A stretch of 64,000 nt of DNA from contig NZ_BMUT01000020.1 of the NCBI RefSeq assembly GCF_014650335.1, positions 38,280 to 102,279 of the forward strand. Direction: 5' to 3'. This DNA is from Streptomyces hiroshimensis. GTDB lineage: Bacteria; Actinomycetota; Actinomycetes; Streptomycetales; Streptomycetaceae. The notes under the pieces are model-generated. The model did no database searches and was not told the origin of the DNA. It saw nothing but the letters and a program-made list of their open reading frames with translations. Shown here piece by piece: positions 8,228 through 15,631 of this stretch. The position numbers and the translations under genes are program-made. How positions within the stretch are numbered: position 1 is the first letter of the stretch; every line of letters begins with the position of its first letter.

Positions 8228-9846
8228 CCGCCCAGGCCCCCGCCGATATCGAGTCCTCTACCAGCCCCGTGGATGGCGTTGCCGAGCCTTCCCCGGAGGT
8301 GAAGGCCAAGGCGGCTGCGCAGACCAACAGTTTGGTCGCCAAGCTGTGGAACTACTGCAACGTGCTGCGTGACAACGGCATGTCGACCATCGAGTATGTC
8401 GAGCAGCTCTCTTACCTGCTCTTCCTCAAGATGGTCGACGAGATGGTCGAAGAAGCTTGGGACGATGAGGTGGTCACCGAGATCGTCCCGGCGGGGTACG
8501 ACTGGAAGTCTCTCGCTTCCAAGCGCGGTGTCGACCTGGAGAGGCATTACCGAGACATCCTCGACACGCTCGGGCGCCACCCCGGGACAACTATCGGAAC
8601 AATCTTTGCCGAGGCGCAGAATCGGATCACCAAGCCGGCCCTCCTTGAAAAGCTTGTGGTCGAGCTGATTGGCAAGGAAGAGTGGACAGTTAAGGGGACG
8701 GACCTCAAGGGCGATGCCTATGAGGGGCTGCTCTCGAAGGGCGCCTCCGACACCAAAACTGGGGCCGGTCAGTACTTCACCCCGCGAGCACTGATCGACG
8801 CCATGGTGGACGTCGTGCAGCCCACCCCCGAAGACATCATCGCGGACCCGGCCTGCGGCACTGGCGGATTCCTCATTGCTGCTCACAGTTACTTGCGCGC
8901 GCACCACATGCACGAGCTGGACGCGGGAAAGCGGACCTCCCTACAGCGCGGCGAGCACATCATGGGCAACGAGCTGGTCGTGGGAACCGCCCGGCTCGCG
9001 GCTATGAACATGCTGTTGCACGGCATCGGTACGAGTGACAGCCCCAGCCTGGTCACCGTGGGTGACGCACTTGCCGAAAAGCCCAGTGGGCGCCACGCCT
9101 CTCTGGTTCTGGCCAATCCGCCCTTCGGCCGCAAGTCCGCCATTGCCGTGATCGGGCAGGACGGGGAAGTGGAGAAGGAGGATGTTCAGTACGACCGCGA
9201 TGACTTCACCGCCACCACGACGAACAAGCAGCTGAACTTCCTGCAGCACATCATGTCGCTGACGGCCGTCGACGGCCGTGCGGCGGTCGTTTTGCCAGAC
9301 AACGTCCTCTTCGAAGGCGGCGCGGGCGAGAAGATCCGCCGCCGGCTGCTCGATGAGTTCGACCTGCACACGATCTTGCGGCTGCCTACGGGCATCTTCT
9401 ACGCCGGTGGGGTCAAGGCCAACGTGCTGTTCTTCGACAAGAAGCCTCCGCGTGCAGACGGCAAGCCGCACACCATCCAGACATGGATCTATGACTTCCG
9501 CACCGGCCAACACTTCACCCTCAAGCAGCGGCCTTTGACGCGCGCCCACCTCGACGACTTCGTTACGGCGTATCGCCCAGGAGAGCCCCTTACTGCCCGT
9601 GTGTCTTCCGAGTCCTCAGACGGTCCGTGGCAGGTATTCTCGTACGACGAGCTGATTGCCCGCGACAAGGTGAACCTGGACATCACCTGGATGAAGGACC
9701 CGGCCCTGGCGGATGTCGATAGCGACTTGGCGCCGGAGGTCATCGCCCTGGAGATCATCCAGGACCTCCAGGCGGCTCTTGTGGATTTTGCCGCCATCGC
9801 CGAGGCGCTGGGCGAAGAGGTTCCGGAGGACATGGAGCCGGAGTAG
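8224..9846 (+). CDS. hsdM: Type I R-M DNA N6-adenine methyltransferase subunit
   Basis: A 540-residue HsdM. An N-terminal helical domain (about 30-170) precedes the methyltransferase core. The SAM-binding motif DPACGTGGF is near 209 and the catalytic NPPF is near 298, the gamma-class order for adenine N6 methylation. The GTG start overlaps the hsdS stop (GTGA), completing the coupled hsdR-hsdS-hsdM operon. All three subunits look intact, so the system is predicted to be functional. It protects host DNA with HsdS and is required for restriction with HsdR. Confidence 0.96.
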   Translation: MTAQAPADIESSTSPVDGVAEPSPEVKAKAAAQTNSLVAKLWNYCNVLRDNGMSTIEYVEQLSYLLFLKMVDEMVEEAWDDEVVTEIVPAGYDWKSLASKRGVDLERHYRDILDTLGRHPGTTIGTIFAEAQNRITKPALLEKLVVELIGKEEWTVKGTDLKGDAYEGLLSKGASDTKTGAGQYFTPRALIDAMVDVVQPTPEDIIADPACGTGGFLIAAHSYLRAHHMHELDAGKRTSLQRGEHIMGNELVVGTARLAAMNMLLHGIGTSDSPSLVTVGDALAEKPSGRHASLVLANPPFGRKSAIAVIGQDGEVEKEDVQYDRDDFTATTTNKQLNFLQHIMSLTAVDGRAAVVLPDNVLFEGGAGEKIRRRLLDEFDLHTILRLPTGIFYAGGVKANVLFFDKKPPRADGKPHTIQTWIYDFRTGQHFTLKQRPLTRAHLDDFVTAYRPGEPLTARVSSESSDGPWQVFSYDELIARDKVNLDITWMKDPALADVDSDLAPEVIALEIIQDLQAALVDFAAIAEALGEEVPEDMEPE

Positions 9847-9867
9847 ACCACTCCGGAAGGCCGCTCT

Positions 9868-9985
9868 TGCGTGAGCGGACTGGGTGGCACGGGGTGGATT
9901 GGACGGCACTCGGAGACCCGGCTGCACCTCACTGACCTGTGGAAACGGGATTCTGTGGCATCGTGCGGCAGCAGCTGGGAGGATC
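9868..9985 (+). repeat. Diverged ~117-bp direct repeat, copy A (leader of the frameshifted gene)
   Basis: Begins with TGCGTGAGCGGA and aligns along its length with 13389-13504. Shared landmarks are GGTGG, ATGGATTGG or GTGGATTGG, CTGAMCTG, GGAAA, TTCTGTGGCA/TTTTGTGGCA and GATCT. Copy A ends at the proposed TTG start of the next gene, so it probably contains that gene's promoter. The paired hexamers TGGCAT and CGGCAG are 10 bp apart (9955 and 9965). Confidence 0.65.
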
Positions 9986-10341
9986 TTGCGGCACCTGGAC
10001 TTCCTGTCCGAAGCGCTTCGCATGGCCCGGGCCATCGTCAACGCCGAGAAGCACCCCGACGAAGCCGTCGTCGTGCTGGACAACGACCACATTGGTGTCC
10101 TGTCTCGGATAATCCACGATCACGCTACTGCCAGCCTCACATCACGGAGAGGAACCTAGCCGAGGAAGCCGACCAGGTAGTGACCCGTACCCTCGCCCGA
10201 GCATGGGACAACGCCGACGCCCGCAACCGGGGCGCCCGCCGCGTTACCGCCGAGGTCTTCCGCCGGTACATGTTGAAGCCGGTGGGGCAGCCGTATGACT
10301 CCACTGTGGTCTATATCGAAGCCCACTACCTCGTTGATTGA
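9986..10341 (+). pseudogene. Small hypothetical gene split by a single-base frameshift
   Basis: Two halves in different frames read as one protein. From the TTG at 9986 the sequence gives LRHLDFLSEALRMARAIVNA and continues to RIIHDH. After about 10123 the protein-like frame becomes YCQPHITERNLAEEADQ and runs to VVYIEAHYLVD and TGA at 10339. Inserting one G after the CAC ending at about 10123 would restore a continuous frame (HDHGYCQPHI), about 118 residues long. Third-position G/C bias switches frame at the same place. The family was not recognised. It follows hsdM by 139 bp and faces the AIPR gene. It could be a true mutation or a base-calling error. Confidence 0.6.
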
Positions 10342-10350
10342 CGCATGCGG

Positions 10351-10385
10351 GAAGGCCCGGACCGCCCTGAGCGGCCCGGGTCTTC
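10351..10385. terminator. Hairpin between convergent island genes
   Basis: A 15-bp stem with one mismatch and one G-T pair (GAAGGCCCGGACCGC against GCGGCCCGGGTCTTC) and a 5-base loop. It sits between the frameshifted gene and the AIPR gene, which converge here. There is no T tract, as is common in Streptomyces. Confidence 0.6.
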
Positions 10386-10451
10386 GTGGTCTCGGCTGAC
10401 AGTGCGGACGCGCTCAGCTGGCGTCGTGTCCTGCGAGGTTAGACAACGAGA

Positions 10452-12530
10452 TCATTCTTCTTCTTCGTCTGCTTCCTGGCGCAACCGGTCGGCGATGTCC
10501 ACTAGGGAGCCGCGCTGCGGAACGAACCAGCGCCGCGTACCTTGAAGCGATTTGCTCTGGTAACCGGCCTCCACGAGCATCTTCTGGGCCAGGCCGGTCG
10601 GTGAGTAGGCGATACCGTCCACTGCCCACACCAGGCAGTCACGGCGGTTCCGGGTCCAGGTTGCACGCGCCCGGCGTGGATCCGCCGTGAGCCAGGGAGT
10701 GAGCTGTTGCTGTTCGCGGCCGGGGACTGGGCGGAACTCCAGGGGCGTCCCTTCCTCCAGCGCGTTGTTCTCGAAGATCACGGTGACTGCCTTGGCTTTC
10801 CGTGCATGTCCTTCACGCTCGGACGCGCGGTACTCCGCTGAGAGGGGCGGAGGTTGGTTATCGCCCTGTAGGGTCGCCAGCGCTGAACCGACGACGCTGG
10901 AATATCGCTCTGCATTGCGGAAGATGCTGCTCACCTGACTCTTGGGTCCGTACCCCGTGTCGATCCAGTGGATCAAGGTGGCTACGGAAGCGTTAACGAG
11001 TGGGGCGACGCACGCGAGTACCGTTGGCCAATTGGACTCCGGAATCTCCTGCCAGCCTTTAGGCAGGCGCTGGAAGGTCACGTGAGCGATGAACAGCCTC
11101 CCAAGATCGGCGAGTGTGCCGGCGCGCCCCTCCCACTGCGGGCGTTGTTCATCGATCTGCCGCTCGACCTCACGAAGCACGAGGATGGTGCGCCAGGTCT
11201 TCACCGCGTCTGTACGGTGCAGCGGAAATAGCCGGTGGTGCTGCTTCGGATCCCAAAGAAGGTCGATGTCCACATTGGCTTGGAAGGACAGTTCCGGAGA
11301 GGCGTGAGCGCAGGCGAGCGCGGTTGCAGCCTCCCTGAGGGTGCAACCGTCGTCCTTGGTCTGTGGTGGCTCCTCGCCGCGGCGCAGGACGTAGGTTTTC
11401 CGCAGACGAAGTAGGAAGTCGTCGCGGAGCTGCTGCTGCACCTTTTCCAGGGCGATGAAGTCCTGGGGCTCTACCCTGTTCTGGGTGTTGGTCGTTCGGG
11501 TGACGTCATGATCGAAGCCCTCCGGGCAGTCCGTCAAGGAGATGATGCGGACGCCGATCCGTGCGCGTGTGACGGCATCCGGGGTTTGTTGTTGCGCCTC
11601 GTGGACGGAGGCGACCGTCTGGGCACCGTTGACAATGCTCGCTCCCTCCATTTCCAGGTCCCCCCGAGGGCCCATGATCACCTTGTCGCACAGCACCGTG
11701 ATTCCGTTGTTGAAGTACCAGAAGTGTTCGGGCTTTCTACGAAGGGTTTCCACAAGGGTGCGATTGACCGCGGTGACGCCGAGAGGATTGCGGATGTTTC
11801 GCTGGAAGAGCCGGTGGTGGTTGTCCTCGTACCAGCGGGCGACCTCCGAGCCTCCGATCGTGCCGTGGTAGGCCAGGATGGGGTCCTTGATCGGACTGAC
11901 ATCGACGGCCGAGGCTGAGGCCTTCAGCTTGATCTGGGGCTCGGCGATTCCAGAGCGCAGGATGCGGATGAAGTCCGGCAGCCGAAGGGCGCGCAGGCGT
12001 ACGGAGTCTTCGTACTCCGTGCAGAACCGGTCGAGCACCTCCTTGGACTCAGCCCCCATCGGCTGGGTCCCCGCCCAGGCCGGCAGCAGGGTGATCTGTA
12101 CCCGCGGATTGCTGAGTGCCCGTTCCAGATCGGGGATGAGCGGCGTCAGCTTGGCGTTGAAGCACTGGTACTCCCGCGCGATCAGCAGTTCCAGCCCGTT
12201 CTTTAGGTCGAGGGCGGCGCTCTTAGAGAACGTGGCTGTGCCATCGCTACTCCACTTCGCCTGCACCACCCAGACCTGGGGGTCTTCCGAGGCGAGATCC
12301 ACGGCCACGGCGTCGATGCCCTGGTCGCTGAACGAGTCGATGACGAACTCGGCGCAGCGCTGCAGCGGATAGCCGGTGAACTCGCGGATCGCCAGGGCAG
12401 CAAGGGAACGGGAGAGAAACGAGTTCCGCTGGATTCGCTGCTCAAACTTGGACAGATCGCCAACGGCGACAATTCCAGTGAACTGCTCATCGAGGGCGTG
12501 TTCGAGCTGCTGGGCGTGCAGAGCGGTCAC
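10452..12530 (-). CDS. AIPR-family (abortive infection/phage resistance) protein
   Basis: A 692-residue protein with the AIPR signature: RNIRNPLG near 243, FWYFNNGITVLCD near 273 and SIVNGAQTV near 297. Upstream, residues about 65-95 read DQGIDAVAVD...WVVQAKW, a D...QxK arrangement like PD-(D/E)XK nucleases or Mrr-type DNA-binding nucleases. A separate C-terminal module of about 85 residues (TWTRNRRDCLVW to the end) finishes in an acidic tail. AIPR proteins are known from lactococcal abortive-infection work and recur beside type I R-M genes. Here it is transcribed towards the hsd operon with its own GTG start and a GGAG site 6-9 bases upstream. A second defence effector is the natural inference; the mechanism is not shown by sequence. 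Confidence 0.85.
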   Translation of the reverse strand: MTALHAQQLEHALDEQFTGIVAVGDLSKFEQRIQRNSFLSRSLAALAIREFTGYPLQRCAEFVIDSFSDQGIDAVAVDLASEDPQVWVVQAKWSSDGTATFSKSAALDLKNGLELLIAREYQCFNAKLTPLIPDLERALSNPRVQITLLPAWAGTQPMGAESKEVLDRFCTEYEDSVRLRALRLPDFIRILRSGIAEPQIKLKASASAVDVSPIKDPILAYHGTIGGSEVARWYEDNHHRLFQRNIRNPLGVTAVNRTLVETLRRKPEHFWYFNNGITVLCDKVIMGPRGDLEMEGASIVNGAQTVASVHEAQQQTPDAVTRARIGVRIISLTDCPEGFDHDVTRTTNTQNRVEPQDFIALEKVQQQLRDDFLLRLRKTYVLRRGEEPPQTKDDGCTLREAATALACAHASPELSFQANVDIDLLWDPKQHHRLFPLHRTDAVKTWRTILVLREVERQIDEQRPQWEGRAGTLADLGRLFIAHVTFQRLPKGWQEIPESNWPTVLACVAPLVNASVATLIHWIDTGYGPKSQVSSIFRNAERYSSVVGSALATLQGDNQPPPLSAEYRASEREGHARKAKAVTVIFENNALEEGTPLEFRPVPGREQQQLTPWLTADPRRARATWTRNRRDCLVWAVDGIAYSPTGLAQKMLVEAGYQSKSLQGTRRWFVPQRGSLVDIADRLRQEADEEEE

Positions 12531-12730
12531 TGTGCTCCTGTCGGCGGCTGGCGGCAGTGCTGGGATGGTGGCGAGGGGTACGTCTACGCCTTATCGGCGA
12601 CTCAGGTTGCTTGCCAAGGAGCCTGCACGTCAAGCGCTTCGCTGCACTGCGTAGTCACGATGGGACTGAGAGCGGCGAATTTCCGCTGATCGTAACGGAA
12701 CGGCGCTAACTTCGTTAGGCAGCAGCATGG

Positions 12731-13370
12731 AGAGTGGCTCCCTTGAGGAAGTGCGCCTGGAGGGGGATTCCGTGATTGGTACGAACGCGATGGTTCGGGC
12801 GCGGGGCCGTGGACTCCACTCTCGCCGGTGCAGGCGGCGGAGCTGCCGGCCGGGGCGGGCTTCCCCTTGGGGATCGCGGGCGGCGATATGATCGAGCTGG
12901 CCGTTGGGGGAGACGTGCGCAAGCGGTCTCAACGTGCCCGTGCTCCACCGACCGGGTCAGCGTCTGCCGCTGCTTCGACGGGTGGGACCTCTTCCTGGCC
13001 GATCCACTGGGGTCCGGGACTCTGCGGGCCTGGCCGAAGGGCACGCTGCGAGGTGGTCGGATCACCCCCCGCCCCCGCGTCGGTGGCCACCGTGGCGAAA
13101 TACAGCAGGACTACCCGAGCCTGCCTGAAGCCCGCCCAACCAACTGCTTCGCGAGGGCGTTGTCACGCCTGTCTGGATCCGTCAGGCGTCGGCCCGGGCG
13201 CTCGGCTTGCCTGTTCCCGAAGGCGGCGAGATCGTCACCGCTAGGCTCGGTCGCTTGAGGACGACAGCGCTGAAGCGTCGGCCACCGGGCTCGACGGCCA
13301 GCGCTGGACGCTCGCTTGATGGGCGACCGGTGGCTACCGGCTCTGCCCTGAGCCGTCGGTGCTTGGGGTG
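12731..13370 (+). pseudogene. Decayed coding remnants in the 1-kb gap before attR
   Basis: No intact gene was found between the AIPR start and attR. Several frame-switching stretches look formerly coding. One reads FRDWYERDGSGAGPW into ELPAGAGFPLGIAGGDMIEL (about 12770-12930). A second reads CFDGWDLFLADPLGSGTLRA in another frame (about 12950-13050). A third reads VVTPVWIRQASARALGLPVP (about 13156-13220) and ends at a TGA near 13370. They suggest one or two genes broken by indels. Families were not recognised. Confidence 0.35.
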
Positions 13371-13388
13371 ACCCAGATGCGTGAGCGA

Positions 13389-13504
13389 TGCGTGAGCGGA
13401 TGGGGTGGCGCCAGATGGATTGGGCCAGGCGGAGGCCGGGCCAGACTCTCCTGAACTGGGGAAATTGGCTTTTGTGGCACTGTCTGGCACCAGCCAGGAT
13501 GATC
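13389..13504 (+). repeat. Diverged ~117-bp direct repeat, copy B (at attR)
   Basis: Aligns with 9868-9985 from TGCGTGAGCGGA to GATCT. Two TGGCAC hexamers are exactly 10 bp apart (13475 and 13485). The copy ends 9 bp before attR, so any gene it once served has been replaced by the att site. Confidence 0.65.
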
Positions 13505-13513
13505 TAGTGGGGG

Positions 13514-13556
13514 CTCGTAATGCGTAGGTCTCGGGTTCGAATCCCGAAGGCGGCTC
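13514..13556 (+). repeat. attR: 43-bp direct repeat of the tRNA-Thr 3' part
   Basis: Exact copy of 1621-1663. It contains the anticodon, variable and T arms and the 3' acceptor strand but no 5' half, so it is not a functional tRNA. It marks the right junction of the island, with the original chromosomal tRNA terminator following. Confidence 0.95.
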
Positions 13557-13561
13557 AGCCG

Positions 13562-13596
13562 AAGCCCAGGTCACAGCCTCTGTGACCTGGGCTTTT
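13562..13596. terminator. Original chromosomal terminator of tRNA-Thr, now after attR
   Basis: A perfect 15-bp stem AAGCCCAGGTCACAG/CTGTGACCTGGGCTT with a 3-base loop and TTTT. It lies directly right of attR and 30 bp from the stop of the convergent minus-strand hydrolase gene, so it can serve both directions. Confidence 0.9.
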
Positions 13597-13626
13597 CTGG
13601 TTTTCGGCCCCCCCTGCCTAGGGCGC

Positions 13627-15372
13627 TCAGGAGCACCTCCGGCCCGCCGGGGGCGGGGTCGAGGTCAGCAGGTAGGTGTTGATGGCGTTGTCGATGCAGG
13701 CGCTGCCGCGGGTGTAGGCGGTGTGGCCGTCGCCCTCGTAGGTCAGCAGGCGGCCGGAGGAGAGCTGGGAGGCCAGCGAGCGGGCCCAGCCGTAGGGGGT
13801 GGCGGGGTCGCGGGTGGTGCCGACGACGAGGATGGGCGCGGCGCCCGCGGCGGGGATGCGGTGCGGGACGCCCGTGGCCGGTACGGGCCAGTATCCGCAG
13901 GTCAGGGCCGCCCAGGCGAGGGGGGTGCCGAAGACCGGCGAGGCCTTGCGGAAGGCGGGGATCGCGTCGCGGACCTCGGCCGGGGAGCGGAAGGCCGGCG
14001 GGAGGTCGAGGCAGTTCACGGCCGCGTTGGCGTACATGAGGTTCTGGTAGGAGCCGCGGGAGTCGCGCTCGTAGTAGGCGTCGGAGAGCTTCAGCAGCAG
14101 GGCGCCGTCGCCCCTGAGGGCGGCCGCCAGCGCAGTGCGCAGCAGGCCCCACGCCGCCTCGTCGTACATGGCGGAGATCACACCCGTGGTGGCGAGACTC
14201 TCGGTGAGCTTGCGGGACTTGCCGGTGGCCAGGGGGTGCGCGTCGGCCTGCTTGAAGAGTGCGGAGAGGCGGTCGCCCGCCTCGGCCGCCTCGGTGCCGA
14301 GCGGGCAGCCCCTGCGCCGGGCGCAGTCCTCCGCGAAGGAGGCGAAGGCGGTCTGGAAGCCCGCGGTCTGGTCCCGGTTGACCTGCTCCGAGTCGAGGGA
14401 CGGATCGAGGGCGCCGTCGAGCACGAGGCGGCCGACGCGCGAGGGGAAGAGCCCGGCGTAGGTGGCGCCGAGGAAGGTGCCGTACGAGGCGCCCACGTAC
14501 GTCAGCTTGGCGTCGTCGAGGGCGGCGCGCAGGACGTCCATGTCGCGGGCGGCCTCGATCGTGGACACGTGGCCGAGGAGCTTGCCGGAGCGGGCGGCGC
14601 AGCCGTCGGCGAAGTCGGAGTACGCGGCGACGAGTTCCCCGGTCTCGCCGGCGTCGTCGGGGGTCTGGTCGACCTCCGTGTAGCGGTCCATCTCGGTGTC
14701 GGAGAGGCAGGTGACCGGCTCGCTGCCGGCGACGCCGCGGGGGTCCATGGCCACCATGTCGTAGTGGGCGCGGACGGCGGCGGGGTAGCCGACGCCCGCG
14801 TAGTGCTGGAGATAGCCGACCGCCGAGCCGCCCGGCCCGCCCGGGTTGACCGTGAGGGAGCCCAGGCGCTTGGCGTGGTCCGCGCCGGTGGCCTTCTTGC
14901 GGGAGACGGCGAGCTTGAGGTCGTCCGACTCGCGGGGGTGGTCGTAGTCCAGTGGCGCCCTGAGGGTGGCGCACTCGAAACCGCTCGTGCCGCAGGGGCG
15001 CCAGGTGAGCTTCTGTGCGTAGTAGCGGCGGAGGGCCGGGGGGAGGGCGGTCGGCAGCGGGGCGAGCAGCGGGGCGTCCCCGGGCCTGCCTCCGCCGCCC
15101 AGGCCGCCCAGGCTGTCGAAGGAGCCTCCTGCGCCGAAGCTTCCGAAGCCGGGGAGGCCGCGGCCGTCCTGCCCGTCCCCCGCCCCACGGCCGTGCCGGC
15201 TCCCCGCGGGCGAGGACTGCGCGCCGCCCGCTCCGTATGCTCCGGTCGCTCCGTACGCTCTCGCCGCCGCCGTCGCCCTCGGCGAGGTGTCCCCGAGCGC
15301 GGAGCCGGAGATCAGCAGCGCCGCTGCCGCGATGACGGTGCCGGAGGTACGGAACAGGCGGCTGGAGTCCAT
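13627..15372 (-). CDS. Secreted tripeptidyl-aminopeptidase-like alpha/beta hydrolase
   Basis: A 581-residue exported serine hydrolase of the Streptomyces Tap/SlpD/SlpE type, which removes N-terminal tripeptides outside the cell. The signal peptide is MDSSRLFRTSG plus a hydrophobic AAAALLISGSA stretch, followed by a Gly/Ser-rich linker (about 40-100). The catalytic core has WRPCG, NPGGPGGS (oxyanion region, near 190), the nucleophile in GASYGT near 295 and the His in DGHTAY near 549. The C-terminal TAP-like domain carries paired Cys. The ATG at 15372 is chosen because AAGGGA lies upstream and the hydrophobic segment then sits correctly. An in-frame start at 15483 would add 37 repeat-encoded residues before the signal peptide. 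Confidence 0.9.
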   Translation of the reverse strand: MDSSRLFRTSGTVIAAAALLISGSALGDTSPRATAAARAYGATGAYGAGGAQSSPAGSRHGRGAGDGQDGRGLPGFGSFGAGGSFDSLGGLGGGGRPGDAPLLAPLPTALPPALRRYYAQKLTWRPCGTSGFECATLRAPLDYDHPRESDDLKLAVSRKKATGADHAKRLGSLTVNPGGPGGSAVGYLQHYAGVGYPAAVRAHYDMVAMDPRGVAGSEPVTCLSDTEMDRYTEVDQTPDDAGETGELVAAYSDFADGCAARSGKLLGHVSTIEAARDMDVLRAALDDAKLTYVGASYGTFLGATYAGLFPSRVGRLVLDGALDPSLDSEQVNRDQTAGFQTAFASFAEDCARRRGCPLGTEAAEAGDRLSALFKQADAHPLATGKSRKLTESLATTGVISAMYDEAAWGLLRTALAAALRGDGALLLKLSDAYYERDSRGSYQNLMYANAAVNCLDLPPAFRSPAEVRDAIPAFRKASPVFGTPLAWAALTCGYWPVPATGVPHRIPAAGAAPILVVGTTRDPATPYGWARSLASQLSSGRLLTYEGDGHTAYTRGSACIDNAINTYLLTSTPPPAGRRCS

Positions 15373-15401
15373 CGGCTGGTCCCTTGGTCCCTCTGCGTGG
15401 G

Positions 15402-15433
15402 TGCATGCGTGGATGCATGCGTGGATGCGTGGA
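15402..15433. repeat. Tandem 12-bp units with GCATGC cores in the hydrolase leader
   Basis: The unit TGCATGCGTGGA occurs at 15402 and 15414, with an 8-base partial copy TGCGTGGA at 15426. It lies 30-60 bases upstream of the hydrolase start, inside the probable 5' leader. The 259-bp gap to holB holds no other recognised element. Confidence 0.8.
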
Positions 15434-15631
15434 GTGCCGCTGCATGAAGGCAGGGAACTGCCCGGCAGCGAAGAGCTGAGCATCGCGCAGCGTTACGGAA
15501 AATCACTGCGTACCGACGGAGCGTATCCACACCCCTGCAGGCTGCCGCCAGTCGCCGGGCCCAGGAGGCCTCATATGAGTGAGAGTGCGTAACCGGACGT
15601 TTGCTCGGATTGGCCGGGCGGTCGGCAGTGC

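Larger units (their letters stand above)
1621..13556. mobile_element. Integrated genomic island carrying a type I R-M operon and an AIPR gene
   Basis: The island is bounded by the 43-bp attL/attR pair, about 11.9 kb for one att copy plus interior. The integrase lies immediately inside attL and reads towards the tRNA, the usual arrangement for site-specific integrative elements of actinomycetes. Cargo is hsdR-hsdS-hsdM, a frameshifted small gene and an AIPR-family gene. The genes use visibly more A/T-ending codons than the flanking core genes, consistent with acquisition from elsewhere. No rep, tra/FtsK-like, spd or excisionase gene is recognisable, the integrase appears to lack its N-terminal domain, and 12.7-13.4 kb is decayed. 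It is therefore probably a remnant fixed in the chromosome. Confidence 0.9.

Noticed and set aside
13182..13574. 130-residue minus-strand frame containing PPSGFEPETYALR
   Set aside because: It is translation through the tRNA fragment at attR, a familiar artefact, and has no other protein-like feature.
13582..15447. Long plus-strand open frame opposite the secreted hydrolase
   Set aside because: It is the mirror image of a well-supported gene in high-G+C DNA; composition is repetitive Gly/Val/Arg with no domain.
15402..15483. Hydrolase start at 15483 with a His/Cys-repeat leader
   Set aside because: The extra residues come from the DNA repeat, precede the signal peptide, and a good ribosome-binding site exists for 15372.
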